Below are positions 12,160 to 25,000 of a DNA stretch of 64,000 bases, piece after piece. The notes under the pieces were generated by a model. It worked only from the letters and a program-made list of their open reading frames with translations. It had not been told where the DNA came from and made no database searches. Both the position numbers and the translations under genes were made by a program. Within the stretch, counting starts at the first letter, position 1. Each line of letters begins with the position of its first letter. Origin of the DNA: Crotophaga sulcirostris (lineage: Eukaryota > Chordata > Aves > Cuculiformes > Crotophagidae); NCBI GenBank assembly GCA_013397455.1, contig VYZB01000014.1:308509-372508 (forward strand), written 5' to 3'.

Positions 12160-14275
12160 TTGAGTAAATCACTCCAAGCGCACGTGGCTTAAGATCCAAG
12201 CACTGCCCTGCAGCTAGCAGTGCTTGCACCAGGCTGAATCACCTTGCAGAGTGTCTTCTCCACATGGATTGCACAGGCAGGACTTCATTGGCAAGGATGT
12301 GCTTGTTGTTGTTAATAATTCATTTTTAGGGAATGAAAAATGTAAATTTTTCACAAATAAGAGATCCTACAAAAGGCATAATAAGCTATTTTATCACTGC
12401 TAGGTAGTCTCAGGGGCTATATAACTATTTTGATAGTTGAACTTTTCTTCTGGTGTTCTGCCTATGTCAATAATTTGCACAGATAGCTTGTATAAAGGGT
12501 TATGCTCTTGTTCGTGATGCTCATGTTACTGGATCATTATTATCCACTTTTAATATAATAAGGAAAAATCTTCCAGTCATAAAAGAAGAAAAAAACGCTT
12601 GCAAATAGAGTTTGCCTTCCAGAGAAAAAACTTGCTGTTGGCAGCATACTTAATGTCACACCAGGAGAGTTTGATAATTGCCATGTATCTGTGATATTAG
12701 CATTCATGTTTTTATGGCACTTAAACAACAGGGAAAAACTACCTTCTCTCAGGATAAATTTTAGACCTAAAGTTTTACTTAAAAAGCAACCAAGCTGGGA
12801 CCCTCTTGTTATGTTGCAGCATCCTATAAGTCTGGAGTTTTGAGCTCCATGTTAGCATTTCAGCTTCTGAAGCAGCATGTCACGTTCTATTTTGAGTTAT
12901 ACTACATAGATAAGTAGGGCAAATGGCCAAGTGGATTAGCAAATGGAAGAGCAAAGCCTCAAGAGGAGGGGTGCCACCAATGTGTTATGTAAAGAGGAGA
13001 AAGTATACTTTAACACCATGGATGCTTCTCTACTGATGCAATTTTAGCATCAAGATCCAGCCTTTGGCTGCAAAATCTGGTAAAGATTGACTGAATCCAG
13101 AGTAATTTTGCTACTTTAAAAAAGGTGAGGTTTTAACTCAAGAAATATGGCACAATTTTTCACCAGCCCTGCTAATGTGGAAGTTGAAATAGGTTTTATT
13201 TTAGTTTCAAACTGAAAACCAGCTTCACATCTTAAGGATGCTCCCATTGGATTTCATTCGTCGGCAGAGCCTGACTTAAAGGTTAGTGTGGAGGTAGCTG
13301 TGAGCACCATATGCCTGACGACTTGGCGTAATGACATGTGACTTCAGCTTGCTTCTCTTTAGAAGGTGACTAATGAGTTTTAGTCTCATAGAAGACATTA
13401 AAATACAGTTACGTTGGGTTAGATCCGCTCTCTCAACTGCTAAATTACACAGTGGTAGGCATAACATAGTTCTGGCAGACGTGGGTGTTTTTCTGCAGTG
13501 GATTCCAGTCAGACTTCTATATATGTGATAAGTCACCATGTGGACAGAAATGTATGCACTCCTCTATTTTACAAGGCAGATTTTGTCTTATATTTTTACA
13601 GGTTTTTCCAGCTCTGGTAAAGTCTCTAATGAAATTCCAATCCTGTAGTTGACTCGTTAAGCTTTCCCTCAATCCATCACTGTAAAACTGATTATCAAGA
13701 TGTTGTCTTTTGGTGTTATCAATCTTGAGTGACTTTTTTGGAGACTGATGCACATTCGTTCTTATGACCAGCTCAGATGACATCTGCTATTTATCTTGAT
13801 CTCCTTTTATTTAGTGTTTTAACTTAGAAGGTTCTGCTGCCTTTTTTGATTGAATTTTAATGATGAGGTCTTGACTACAAGACAGACCTTCCACAGCCTT
13901 CAGACACATTTTACAAAATAGTGTCCTCAGGCTTTCCTTGCTGACACATTTCCAGATTCTTTTTCACGTGGTCCCAGGGAGGGTTTGCTGCTGTTGTGCT
14001 TCTACCCAGGTAGATGTGCTGCAAGAGTGCAGCTGGCTTTAAAGATTGGTGATTGGGAATTACTTGACAGTATGAAACAATTATTTGCCAGTTTCCCAGC
14101 AGGTGCTCACGGGTCTGCAAGGGGAAAATTCAGATGTAAAGGAAAGTAAAAGAAGCAATGCAAGGTTCTGTCAGCAATATGATTGCAAACAGACCAACCT
14201 GTCAATGAAGTGTGAGGTCAGTTGTGGCCAGCAAAGCCATACTCTGGTTGAGCACATGGGAAAAAAAAAAAAAAA

Positions 14276-14296
14276 NNNNNNNNNNNNNNNNNNNNN
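14276..14296. other. Assembly gap (21 N)
   Basis: Twenty-one N residues directly follow a run of 15 A residues (14261-14275). The gap is therefore most likely a homopolymer or simple repeat that the assembler did not cross. The open frames that run through it are meaningless. Confidence 0.98.
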
Positions 14297-15504
14297 AACA
14301 AAGAAAATTGAGGAGGAATTTCCTCCACAAAGGGAGGAAAGAAAAAAGCCTCAGAAGGGTGGTGGGAGCATCAGAGCCCAATGATGGGATAGTTTAGGGC
14401 ACAACTGAAGACTGGGGGATATTTTTGAAGATGGTCTCTGAAAACCCCTGTGAAAGGCAGGAGAGCAAAGCTTTCAACTGTTGTGGCAAATTCATGGCAT
14501 TGAGGGATGAAAGTGGCTTACCCCTTAGTATTGCCTTCACCATTTTTATCTAACCTATGGAACATCCCTTTTGAGTTCATTCTTTTTTAGGACCTACACC
14601 TCTCTTATTTAAGAGGACTGTAACCCAGTTTCTGGGTTATGGGACTTTGGGACAGCTCTTTGATTGGAATAATTAAAATTGTAATTTTACTCTTTTTCTC
14701 TGTCTTGTGGCATCCTGCAATACCTTTCAATAGAATTGTCAGTAGGTGCCTAGGATATCAACAGCTGCTGTGAAGCCCAGTCCTGGGGTAAAGCTGCCAG
14801 TCTTTCAGGAGAAACGCACTGATGCAATCCTGGACTTCACACTGGTTGTCTTCCACAATACCCAGCTATTCCTGCTGGTGTAGGGGCAGGTGACTGTTTG
14901 CCCTCAGTGCAGGGAGCTGTGTCTTGCAATAGCAATCTTGGGAGGCAACGTCTTTCTCTGCATCATTGAGTCCCTTGCAGGGAATCCCTGTTCATCCCAA
15001 GGAGTCAGACTCCTGCATTGAGGGCTTGGGAATTGCTCACTGAGAGTGGGCTGCAGGACACCACGAGGGTTGCGTCTTCACAAATGGACCCCTCTGTATA
15101 TTCAGGCCCATATCAGAGCTCTTACAATGGGCAGAACATGAAATGTGTCGTGGTCAGTATTTGGCAAGCACTTTGTGTGCACCCACACCCCCACCAGATG
15201 GACACATACACACATGGTCATTTCTAACAGTCTTCCATGGTGCTGTATTCTGGGATCAGAGCTTCTGCCTGTTCTCAGCTGTCCTTCAGCATCCAACAGG
15301 GATTGTAAATCAGCGGATACATTTTAATGTAGAATAATAAATTTCTGGTGAAGAGCTTTCTTCTCTGTGGACTTATTTGCATCTTTCCACTGTGTCTGCA
15401 TGTGTGCCAGTGGTTCTGGAGATTAACCTTAATCTCTAACTGAAAGCAAAGCAAAGTGACATTAGTTTGTAAAATGGGTTCTGTGAGAGAAACATTTAAT
15501 GATT

Positions 15505-15540
15505 TTCTTTTTTTTTTTTTTCCTTCAGTAGTCAAAGGTA
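15505..15540 (+). other. Splice-acceptor-like pyrimidine tract followed by donor-like site
   Basis: A long T-rich tract ends in CCTTCAG at 15528, which is an excellent 3' splice-site consensus. Nine bases later (TAGTCAAAG, 15529-15537) comes AAG/GTAAAC, a fair 5' splice site. The arrangement would bound a nine-base micro-exon on the plus strand. T-rich runs followed by CAG are common in non-coding DNA, so this is only a possibility. Confidence 0.2.
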
Positions 15541-16177
15541 AACTGCTATTAGCAATGGCTCTGTGGTGGTTGTGGGGTTTTTTTTGTTTACTTCCCTCTT
15601 AAAAGCTTTACCATTCAAAGTCACAAAGTTCTAGAGAGCTTTTGGATCTAATTCAAAGCTGGTGCATACTTCCTGAGTGCATCCTTTCTGATAAGGAATC
15701 AGTTGTTTCTTTGAAGGTGTTTTCTCAATAAACAGGTTCATTTGATTCTCTGTGGCTGCTGCCTGAGCTGAACAACCATTTCTTCTTGGGGATGCGAAGA
15801 AGAAAACATCCAATATAGAAACCTGGTACTTTGTGACATCTCTTTGTCCAGAGATAGTAAGTTGCTTGGAAAGCTTCATGTCTTGCCAGGTTACACAAGT
15901 ACGTAGCTGTTCGGTGATTCATGAAGTTCTTAGATGTGTTTGGCTCTCAAAACAGGAATCATAATATTTCTCCTACTTGTTTTCTTTCAAATAGTATGTG
16001 GGTGGATGTACAGCATCTGTGCCCTCTGCTGTTTTCTGTCCTTGGGGATGACTCCATTAGGTCTCTAGGACAAACTCCAATTGTACTGTAATATTTAGTT
16101 TCAGAACAATGAAACTGATCTCTATCCCACAAACTTTGTCCCTGGCATCCCTCTGGAGCCTGCCCTGTTCTCAGACA

Positions 16178-16215
16178 TCATAGAACCATAGAATGATTTG
16201 GGTTGGATAGTCATC
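16178..16215 (-). mobile_element. CR1 LINE 3'-tail remnant, antisense
   Basis: The words ATCATAGAACCATAGAATG followed by ATTTGGGTTGGA are the reverse complement of the CR1 3' end (TCCAACC... then ATTCTATG octamers). Only about 35-40 bases are recognisable; the sequence after 16215 does not continue as CR1. Confidence 0.75.
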
Positions 16216-19200
16216 CCTGCAGGACAGCTGGATCACTAGGTCTTGGCTGCTGGTTTGTTGAGCAGGAGATGGAGCTGATGGGTGAAGGAGGATCACTTGC
16301 CAAGTACAGACACGCTCCCAAGTGGAGTCTCAGCGGGCAGGCAGTTGCTCTGCAAGCTGTCACGAAATGCAAATTCCAGTGGAAGTTATTTCTTCATAAG
16401 TCTGGTGAAGCACTAAAGCTCAAGGCAATGTTTAATCTGTCAAATACTTATTGGAGAACTACCACTTCATGTATAGGTTATTCTCTGGCAGTGCCCAGCT
16501 ACTGGGAAAAGGCATCAGCTTGAGCAGAGGCGAGTCTGTACATAAGGGTTGGGGAAACAGGAGGGGAGAGTTTAAAGAAAAATCAGAATGTGAGAGCGGC
16601 CCCGGAAAGGGGGCAGGCAAGGGGCATCAGAAGTGGCTGTGCTGAAAGGATGTGCAGCTGAACACTGAGGACAGCCTGGGCTCAGCATTACCCTTCTGCT
16701 GCAGCATGTGGCAGCAGCAGTGGCGTGGGGATGGGGTGGTGTCCCAGGAGACTGTCCCTGTCTCTCTGCTGAACTCAAGTGAGGTACTTGCAGGGCTTAG
16801 TGTGTGTGAATGGCCCTACCAAAATATCTTGGCAGAAGGACTGTCACTGCCCAGTGGGAAGCTCTTTCTCTTTGGAGGCCATTGGTAGTGCCTGGTCCCA
16901 AGAGGCAGCTCAGCAAGAAAGCTACTGGAGTAGATTGAGGAAAGCTGTGTTTTTTAGCTGCCCCATGATACTGGCCCTGTGGTTTGGGTGAATACTTCCG
17001 GTGGCTGGAGTCGGCAAAGACCGTGCTTGTGCTTTTGCCCACAGTTGTGCCCAGTGCTGGCCTCAGGGGTGGTCCTGTTTTGTCAGCTGTAGCTCAACCT
17101 GCAGTGTGCACTGCTACGATGGCATTATCCTCTTATGCTTTTATCCTCTTGCTTTGCTCTCCATATCTCACTTTTTTAGAAGGCAGCCAGTGTTTCTCCG
17201 TGGCTCACAACAATATTCAGAGCGTGAGGAAATTCCACCTTTAAGTTTTGGAGGCAAATCTTGAAGTCAATTCAGCATCTGTATCTTCCAATTTCCTCTT
17301 TTTATTGTTGCTTCTTCCAAGTGTCCTAAAGTCATTGGAAACAGCCTTTAGTGCCTCTTTCTATAGCACACCCTTATAAGGATCTCCCATTAACTTTTGT
17401 GTCAGTTCACTGGGAGGAAGACACATGGCCTTTCCTTACCCATGTGCTGTAAACTTTTGCCTTTTTATGTGCCTGCTGCAGTTCACCTTCTCGGCCAGCC
17501 TGTGGCTTTCTAGTTATTTAACGAGTGTGGCTTGAGAACCTGTGCTTCCCAGTGTCAGTTAATGTCACACTGAATTACGCTGGCTACTTGTACAGTATCA
17601 GTGGCAGCCTCTGACAGCTGTCCTGGAGGTACCATTTGTCAGATGTGATGGGGATGCACCTGAGGAAAGGGCCTCACGCCTGACAAAACAGTTACCCCAC
17701 TGCACGACTGCTTTGGAACTGCAGAGCTGCCTGCAGCAGTGCCAGCTCCTGCCTGCTCTGGGGGGTGTCCTCACTGCTGGAGAAAGCATTTCTTCATAGC
17801 ATTCCTTGCAAAGATCTTCAGGTTTTTAGGGTACCCCTCCTTCTTTCAAGCTCTATGAATGAGGAGTTACTACTTTGGTTATATTGCACCAGCATTTCCT
17901 TCCTTTGTTCCACACTGTCTTCCCCCCCCCCCGGCCTTTAGCATCACTATGTCTAAAAGTATTCAAAGAGAAAATGGCAGTGGCTGTTTAATCTTGCTTA
18001 CAAGCTGACAGCACTAGAAGGCCCCTTGAAGCCCCCCTGCTCATTCCAGTCCCTGTCATGAGCCCCTGCACACGTGGGGCAGTGTTGCCTCTGCTCTGCA
18101 GAGGAGGTGCTCAGCCTCCACAGGTGCAGTTGCAGCTTCTTCCTGCTCAGTCTCTGGGTGCCGCAGGGCTGAGGATTTGCCAGGCAGTTCTGTGCAAACT
18201 GCCTTCAAGTGCTCCAACTTTCCTTAGACTTGAAGTTTCAAGAGTAGTCTTGAAACTTCCCATGCGAATCTGTTTGATCTTGGAGGAGAGAGATGAATGC
18301 TGTTCGTACAGGTTCACTTCCCCTAACGAATGGCTCATTGATCCATGCTGGAAACAGTCAGCCCTGTTGACTACAGGGAGCGGAGTACAGACTGGGAACT
18401 GTTTCCTTTTCTCCGTAAGCCAAACAGCATTGATTGCCTTAGGACCAATACATTTTCATTAGGTTCATTTTATTTTCCAGATTTTCATCGTTCAGTGTTT
18501 ATGAAAGGAAGAAATTAATGGCCCTTGCTAAATAGTGCAGAGAGCAACTGGGAAAGTTTCCCAGGGCTTTGGTCTGATCCTTACTTTCCTGCATTATAGT
18601 TTTGGGCTTTTGCAGAGGTGGTTCTGGTAGCAAAGGCTGAGGACTGATGTTCTGCAGAGCCTGGCTACTGGGTGTCCTGCACTCCCTCACCTCCTTGCCC
18701 TGTGCGTACTGGAGATGGGGAAGATCTTCAGGGGACAAGAATACAGTAATTGTCCCCTCTCCTTGCAGACACTAATCATTAAGTCCTGGAGGGCACAGGG
18801 ATGTGTGTACTGTGAACACCAGTGGTCTCCTAGGGGCCACAAGGTAATGCTGCCCTTTCCTGCTCTGCAAAGCAAGGAGCTGAGAGGCTGGAGCCCACGG
18901 GGTACTGCTGCACCAGCTGGAGGAGAGAGCCTGCCCAGGGCCTGGGTCCCACACGGGGCCCAGTCCTGTCCCGAGGGGGCAGGGGGCCTTGGAGATGCAG
19001 AGAGAGGTGGGGGGGCTGGTCAGGGTCTGTCTGTGGGGTGGTGAGCGTTGAAGCCTGCAGGTGCACCAGGGTTCCAGTTTTGGCTATGTCTAGGGCCTGT
19101 CTGAGCTCCTGGCTCTGGTCAGGGTCCTCTGGGGATTAAAAGCTGGGGAAAGCAGAACAAGACTCAAGGAAGGCAACTCCTGTGTCTGTGGGCTGGGAAC

Positions 19201-19689
19201 AGGAGGCCTGTGGGGCCGCAGAACGCTGTGTTCAGGTGTGAGTGCTGCAGGCTGAGGGACCCCCTGCTTCCACACCGCATCCCTGCCTGCCTCAGTTTCC
19301 TTCCCATTGCATTTCAGTGCCCTTTGGCAGCAGCAAGCTTTGCTCAGCAGCCCTCTGCCACCCCTCCGCTTGCACCTGGCACCCCCAGAAAGCAGCCAGG
19401 CCTTGCCCAGCACCCAGCGTGTGGGGCTGCCCTCAGGTCAGGGTGCAGTGTCAGTGGCCGCTGCTCCAGTCTAGCCTTGCTGCCCTCGGGCTGCACAGCA
19501 GAGTGGAGGCTTAAAAACGGAAAACAAAACAAAGCTGTCAGAAAATCTGGTATTTGTGTTGTTTCCCTGAAGGCAGAGAGACACAGCAGGTAGCTGGGCA
19601 GCAGCAGTCCCTTTGGAGAGGCTGTTTCTCTTGGAGGAATCTGGATTTTATCACATACTTCTTATTCCTCAGGTTTGCTGGTCTAGATA

Positions 19690-20150
19690 TATTTACTACA
19701 TGGTTTCTTGGCTAATTATTTCTAGCGTGGCACTGATTGAGCTGTTAATAAAGTGTGAAGGTGCCTCGCAGGCACTTTTTGAGTCTTAAAGAAATGATCT
19801 CCATCTAAATTGCAAATAGTAAAATTTCCTTACCCACCAATATTAAGGTGATAGCATCTCCACTATTGTAAAATTAATCAAACTTCTCTTGGTGACAGAA
19901 ATGTTAATTTAAATTTTTCGTCACAGTTACAGAGAGAGTTATTGCAGCCTCTGACTTGTAATTAATTTCTCTTTCTTTTCATCCCTGTGTTACAGCCCTT
20001 TGTAATAGTGATAAATGGAGTATCTACCTGACCTTTTTTTTTTCTTATATTATATAAATTACTTTTAGATTTTTTAAAAAATTACTTCTGGTTAATCAGC
20101 GCTTTTCCATAAACAGGAGGATAGGAGAGAATAGCCTGGGGTGGTTATTG
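19690..20150. promoter_or_regulatory. Candidate conserved regulatory block, AT-rich, homeodomain words
   Basis: The block is AT-rich without being a simple repeat and contains TAATTA at 19713-19718 and 19959-19964, further TTAAT words, one TGACAG word (19893-19898), and a small perfect hairpin GTGCCT-CGC-AGGCAC (19761-19775) followed by five T residues. Such texture is typical of vertebrate developmental enhancers. Conservation was not tested. Confidence 0.3.
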
Positions 20151-21167
20151 TTCTAAATAAGCATTGCTGCAGTTAAGGTGGTGGGCAGCAGGGACCAAAT
20201 CCAACTCAAGACTCTGTCCCAGTGAGTTACACGTTGCCCCAGGGGAACCACGTGTGTGAGAAATGGGCAATGAGGTGAGATTTGCTGCTGCTGAGGAGGC
20301 TTTGAAAGAGGGTTGGCAGAGGAAGGTGGTGCGTCAAAACACTGGGAGGAGTGAGAGGTGGAGGGATCATTGTCACAAGAAGAAAATCAAGGGGTTTGTC
20401 AGTCAGATGATTCAGATACATCAATGCAAGGAATAAAAAGGAGTAACTTTAGGTCTAGTGTTTAATCAGAGTTATTTAAATCAGTTGTGTATAACTGGTT
20501 ATTTAAATGGCATAGCAGAGGCTCAGTGGGGAATGGCTGTGGCCAGAGCCCTGAGAGAGCGTGCAGCTTGTTCAGGGAGCACTTGGCCATAGGGGAGAGG
20601 CTGATGCTCGAGTGAAGTCAGGGTGTCTCTGCTGCAAGGCTCTCTGTGCTGGCTGTTGGAACAGGCCGTCTATTGGAGATGCCAAAGAGATGGGGGAATG
20701 GGGTTGCTGCTGGGCATCCAGTAGATCAGATCACTGGTAGCACAGGGGAGGATTTGGAAAGAAGAACACAGCAGGGCACGATACCCAGCAGCTTCACAAT
20801 TTTTGTCCATAGAGTGCTGGCTGGGCAGGGATGCTTCTGAACACACAGGAGGAAGATGGTGGAGTGAGGAAGGTGAAGAGCTATACAGGTGAAAGCTCAT
20901 AATTTAAACTGAAGGCTTACCAGAGTCCTGGGGAGAAAACCTCTCCCCTTTGCTCTCCAGTACTGAGTGTACCAGCAGACCCTATTGATTTCTAACTTTC
21001 TGCAGCTATTAGGATACTGGGGAAAACTGGATATTCCCAACACTTGGAGCATTTTGAGAAAAGGCTGGAGCAATTTCAATGCAAATTAGCATTTTTCTTC
21101 AAAAGTGTGAGGTGGCCTGGGGAGGCTCCAAGTGAAAAGGAGATATGAGTAGCACCTGCCCATGAAA

Positions 21168-21181
21168 GGGGGGGGGGGGGG
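21168..21181 (+). repeat. Homopolymer run of 14 G
   Basis: Fourteen consecutive G residues lie between GAAA sequences. Such runs are unstable and error-prone in assemblies, so the exact length is uncertain. Confidence 0.95.
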
Positions 21182-21931
21182 AAAGAGCTGGACAAGTCTA
21201 GAGCAGTCTGCTTGAATTCCTTGCTGGGTAAATGATCCATCCACATGCACTTTGAGCATCACATAACAACCAGCAGAACTGTTGGGGACACATCACATCC
21301 GTCCCACCTAGTTCCCCTCTGGCAGCACGTCAGGGTGGGAGGAGGGGGATCAGACAACTTGGCTGCAGTGAGGGTCTTTGTGCCAATCTCCAAAGCAATA
21401 GAAGGAAATTGGGTCTCTAAGACAGGTTGTGAGTGATTGGCAAATGGTGTACAGAGAGAAGTTGTCAGTGGTTGGCTGTCAAACTGGGGAGGGCTTCAGG
21501 TGAGGTTCCTTACAGTGCTTGTCAGGGCTCTGGGGCTGTTCCATATTGCACTTGTGACTTGGGCGGTGGAATTAAGAGTCTGCGTGCAGGGCCTGGAGGT
21601 GACACCAACTTGAGAAAGGTAGCATCGCTTTGGAGAAGAGCATTAGCATTCACTGTCACTATGGAAAAGCTGAGAAATGATCAGAAAGCAGTTCAGCTGA
21701 AAAGAAAACTTAAAATATATATGTGTATGCACGCACTACGTCTAGCTTTTAGTTGTCCAAGCTGACAGCATTGGACTAAGCATGGCAGAAAAGGATATGA
21801 AGGCTTATCAGGGATCAGAAACTGAATGGTTGAACAGCAGGAAAAAAAAAAAGACCAACCTTTCCTTGCAGACTGATAATCTGAGCTGTCGTATGGGAGA
21901 GGGGCAGTCGCTTGCCCACACCAGCAGGACA

Positions 21932-22053
21932 GGGGCTTGTGTGGGTTGGGGGGTGCTGTGGGGAAGATGGGGAACTGGAGGGGTCTGGCAGAGCTGCAGG
22001 GAGCCTGGCTGGGCTGGTGGGCACGTGCTGGGTGGGAAGGCGGGGGAGATGGG
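21932..22053 (+). other. Two G-quadruplex-forming motifs
   Basis: The first motif (21932-21983) has six G runs of three to six residues with loops of 7, 2, 6, 5 and 7 bases, all within the standard limit. The second (22030-22053) has four G runs with loops of 1, 5 and 4 bases. Additional GGG runs lie between them. The G-rich strand is the plus strand. Both motifs fit the G3+N1-7 rule, and multiple runs give several alternative folds. The functional role is unknown; no promoter or gene start is apparent nearby. Confidence 0.75.
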
Positions 22054-25000
22054 CTTGTTTAATTTGAGTTATTGGGATGAAGTGGTAGCTTTTTAACACT
22101 GAAAATGATTGCAGCAAGAGAAGAAGTGAGCGAGCTATCCCCAAAGCCCAGTGTGGCTTGGAAAAGGGGAGGTGACCATTCAAATGGATTTGTTTGAGAC
22201 TTATCCAGGGATGTGATATAATGTTTTATACAATTGCTTGAGCATCTTGTCAGAAAGGGCTATGCATCCAGCACAGTTGATATAGTTATCCCCTAATTAC
22301 AGACTATCTTATCTGAATTACTTTATGACATTCAGTGATCTGTGATACAGGGGAGAATAGAATAATTATGAGAATGCTGCCTCAGGCTGTACAATCTCAT
22401 AAATCAGTAAATATTAAATTTTGTGTATATCTTTGATAAGCATCCATTTCTTTAGATGCGTGTTTGAAATATGTTTTCTTTATGGTTAAACTTCCCACCT
22501 GTAAGATCTGTGTGTCTGTTGCAGTGTTTGAGTTTAACCCAGAAGAGTCTCCTGTTGGAGGCATTTGGCCACCAACCAATCTGCCAAGCAAACTATGTTT
22601 TTCACTCAAATGTGATTAATGACCCAAACAAAATGAAATGCTTGTTAGAATTTGATTTAAACAATGTGGTCTAATGACAATGTTCTTTCCTTTCTGCCCA
22701 CTCTCACTAACAATTCCTCTTTATTTCAACTAGGCAAAAAGGAAAGAATTTTTTTAGGCAAAGGCTTAGGAACATCTCTGTTGGCTGGAGTGAAAGGGGG
22801 GGCACGTTTAGCTGGAGATTTTTACTTTGAAAGTTCCTGACAAAAATTAATTAGGAGAATCATGTAATTACAATAAATGTATCTCATAGGTCCCCAGTGG
22901 GTTGTTTCTAAACACAGAAGGATTATTTAGGCATTCATGACAGCAACAAAAGGTACCAAATAAATGTAATGGGTTCTTTTTATATACAATAAAAATGACA
23001 TATAGTAGCTGCATGTTTTACTAATTTGGCAGCAGGATCTTAGAGGTGGGTATGGCTGTGCAGTTGTTTTAATCTTTTTTGTGGGTACAGAGGCTGGACT
23101 TGCATTTTGCAAGGACCAAGATGCTGAGTCCCACGAGGTCCTGGGGAAGAGCGGCCCCGGGGAAGAGAGGCCCCAGTGGCTGTCTCCACTTGCTGGGTTC
23201 CCCTTCATTGCATGTTCCCCTATGGGACAGGAGAAGTAAATGTTCCTTAAAGGCTGACAGATAACCTGAGGGGGCTGTGTGGAGCAGCCAGCACAAGGTG
23301 AAACCCTGTTGCCTGCAGTGAGACCAGCCTAAGCCCACGCAGGGAAGGTGTGGGTGCTTCTTTCACTGTCTGGTATTCTGCACTGACAGGACAGCTCTCT
23401 TCCTCTCTCTTTAAAGTGTTTTTTTGAGCATGTTTCTGGGATGCCTTTGGTGGTGCCATGGAGCCTCCTTCAACTGCAGGTAGTGCTGAGATCCCTTCTG
23501 AATCCTCCAAGGTGGAATTGCAGTCCAGGGCTTGCTGTAGATGCTGCCGCATATCCTTCCCCTTCCCACCTGTAGAGCAGCCAGCGCAGCGGTTTGGGTC
23601 CCATAAGATGCTGATGGTTGTACAGCTCCCTCTGCCCTGCTCGACCAGTCACCCTGGGCTTGCCTCCACCACTCAGAAGCCCTTTCAGGCTGAGCAGGGC
23701 TGCAAAGTCACAGGGATGTGAAGGCAGAGATGCTTCACTGCAGGACAAAGCTGAGCTTGATGACTGTTGCGGGACGTGGCAGTTTGGTTTTTGTCATCTT
23801 CGTGATGAACTCTATGTTGCTGCATGAAAATAAGTAAAGCCTTTCTGGGGCACTTGTACCCCAAAGCTCAGTAGGGCCAGAGTGGTGCCTATATGGAGTC
23901 AGGGAAGGATTTGGATTAATCTGCTTCCACTCTACTTGTAACAGGGCTTGAATCTGAAGAATCCTGAGAAATACGGCGTGATTTAGCATCACAAATGCCT
24001 TGAGCTCAGGTCTTTTCACTTATTTTTTCACTGGGTTTCCAGGGTAAGTGAAGGTTGGGAGGCAAAATCTCATTAATTTATCATACAGGTTGGAGTAAAA
24101 CCAGTTAAACATATACGTAAGGTAGGTGTGTTATCTTAATATGCTTCATGCCCCTCCAGCCCCTTCTAAGTTGTGTTGCCTACAGGGCAGAGGTCTTAGA
24201 GCTCTATAGCATGGCAAGTCTGTCCTGCAATACTGAACATATACAGCATCATCAGATAAGTATGAAACATCATTTTGGCCTGGATTTGTCAAGCAGGTGG
24301 TTAAGCTACGTAGGAAGACTCGTAGTCTGGGGATGCATTTTCCTTACTTCTTTCTATAGAAAGAGAGCTTATATAGCAAAGCAGGCTCACTGCCTGGCTT
24401 TGGGATTTTGGTTAGGTGAGGTGAATCCCACTCTCCAGCTCTGTTTGGATCTTAAATATTGTACATAAGAGCCATTGGTGGGGATGTATGAACACTGTAA
24501 ATCTCGTTATTGCATGTGCCAACCATAAAGAAAAGTAATCTTCTAATGACATCATCAGCACAAAGGGCACTCGGAGAAGTTCTGACTTTGACACGATAAA
24601 TCATCAAGTACTCAAGCAATGGACATTGAGCCTAGACAGTTTTGCAAAGTCAGTTCTTGTATAAAATGGTATCCTGCATTGAAATGTGGGCTCTGAACCT
24701 GCTCAGCTAGTACTACTTAAGCTGCTTTAGTGAGATCATTTTGGATTTCCACAGTCGACCAATCTTCCCAAATTGCTCAGTGTCTAATGTAATCCCAGAT
24801 GTATTTACCATACCTCATTGTATTTATAGAGGTGACTAGGCCATGAAGACATGGCTTATTTCCAGGGACAAGGAGTCCAGGTTCTTCTGTGCATTCTCTT
24901 ATTCAAAAAACAATGCTATGGTGCACTCGGAATTTGTGGTGAACACATTTGTCTTTACTCAGTGATGATGGTTGATCATTAGCAAAATGTTTTTTGAGTA

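Larger units (their letters stand above)
9474..16177. other. Unique non-coding DNA, no gene recognised
   Basis: No gene or clear mobile element is visible. The stretch includes two odd palindromes at 10.47 and 10.85 kb, a GC-rich patch at 11.68-12.16 kb, AT-rich blocks at 11.2-11.6 and 12.3-12.75 kb that might be conserved regulatory DNA, the first assembly gap, and a splice-acceptor-like pyrimidine tract at 15.5 kb. Confidence 0.6.

Noticed and set aside
14085..14397. Open frames of 61-99 codons crossing the first N run.
   Set aside because: They are read through unknown bases and a poly-A run, so the frame is not real.
18960..19040. G-rich patch that might form a quadruplex.
   Set aside because: The G runs are separated by loops longer than seven bases, so it does not meet the usual rule; it is weaker than the 21.9-kb motifs.
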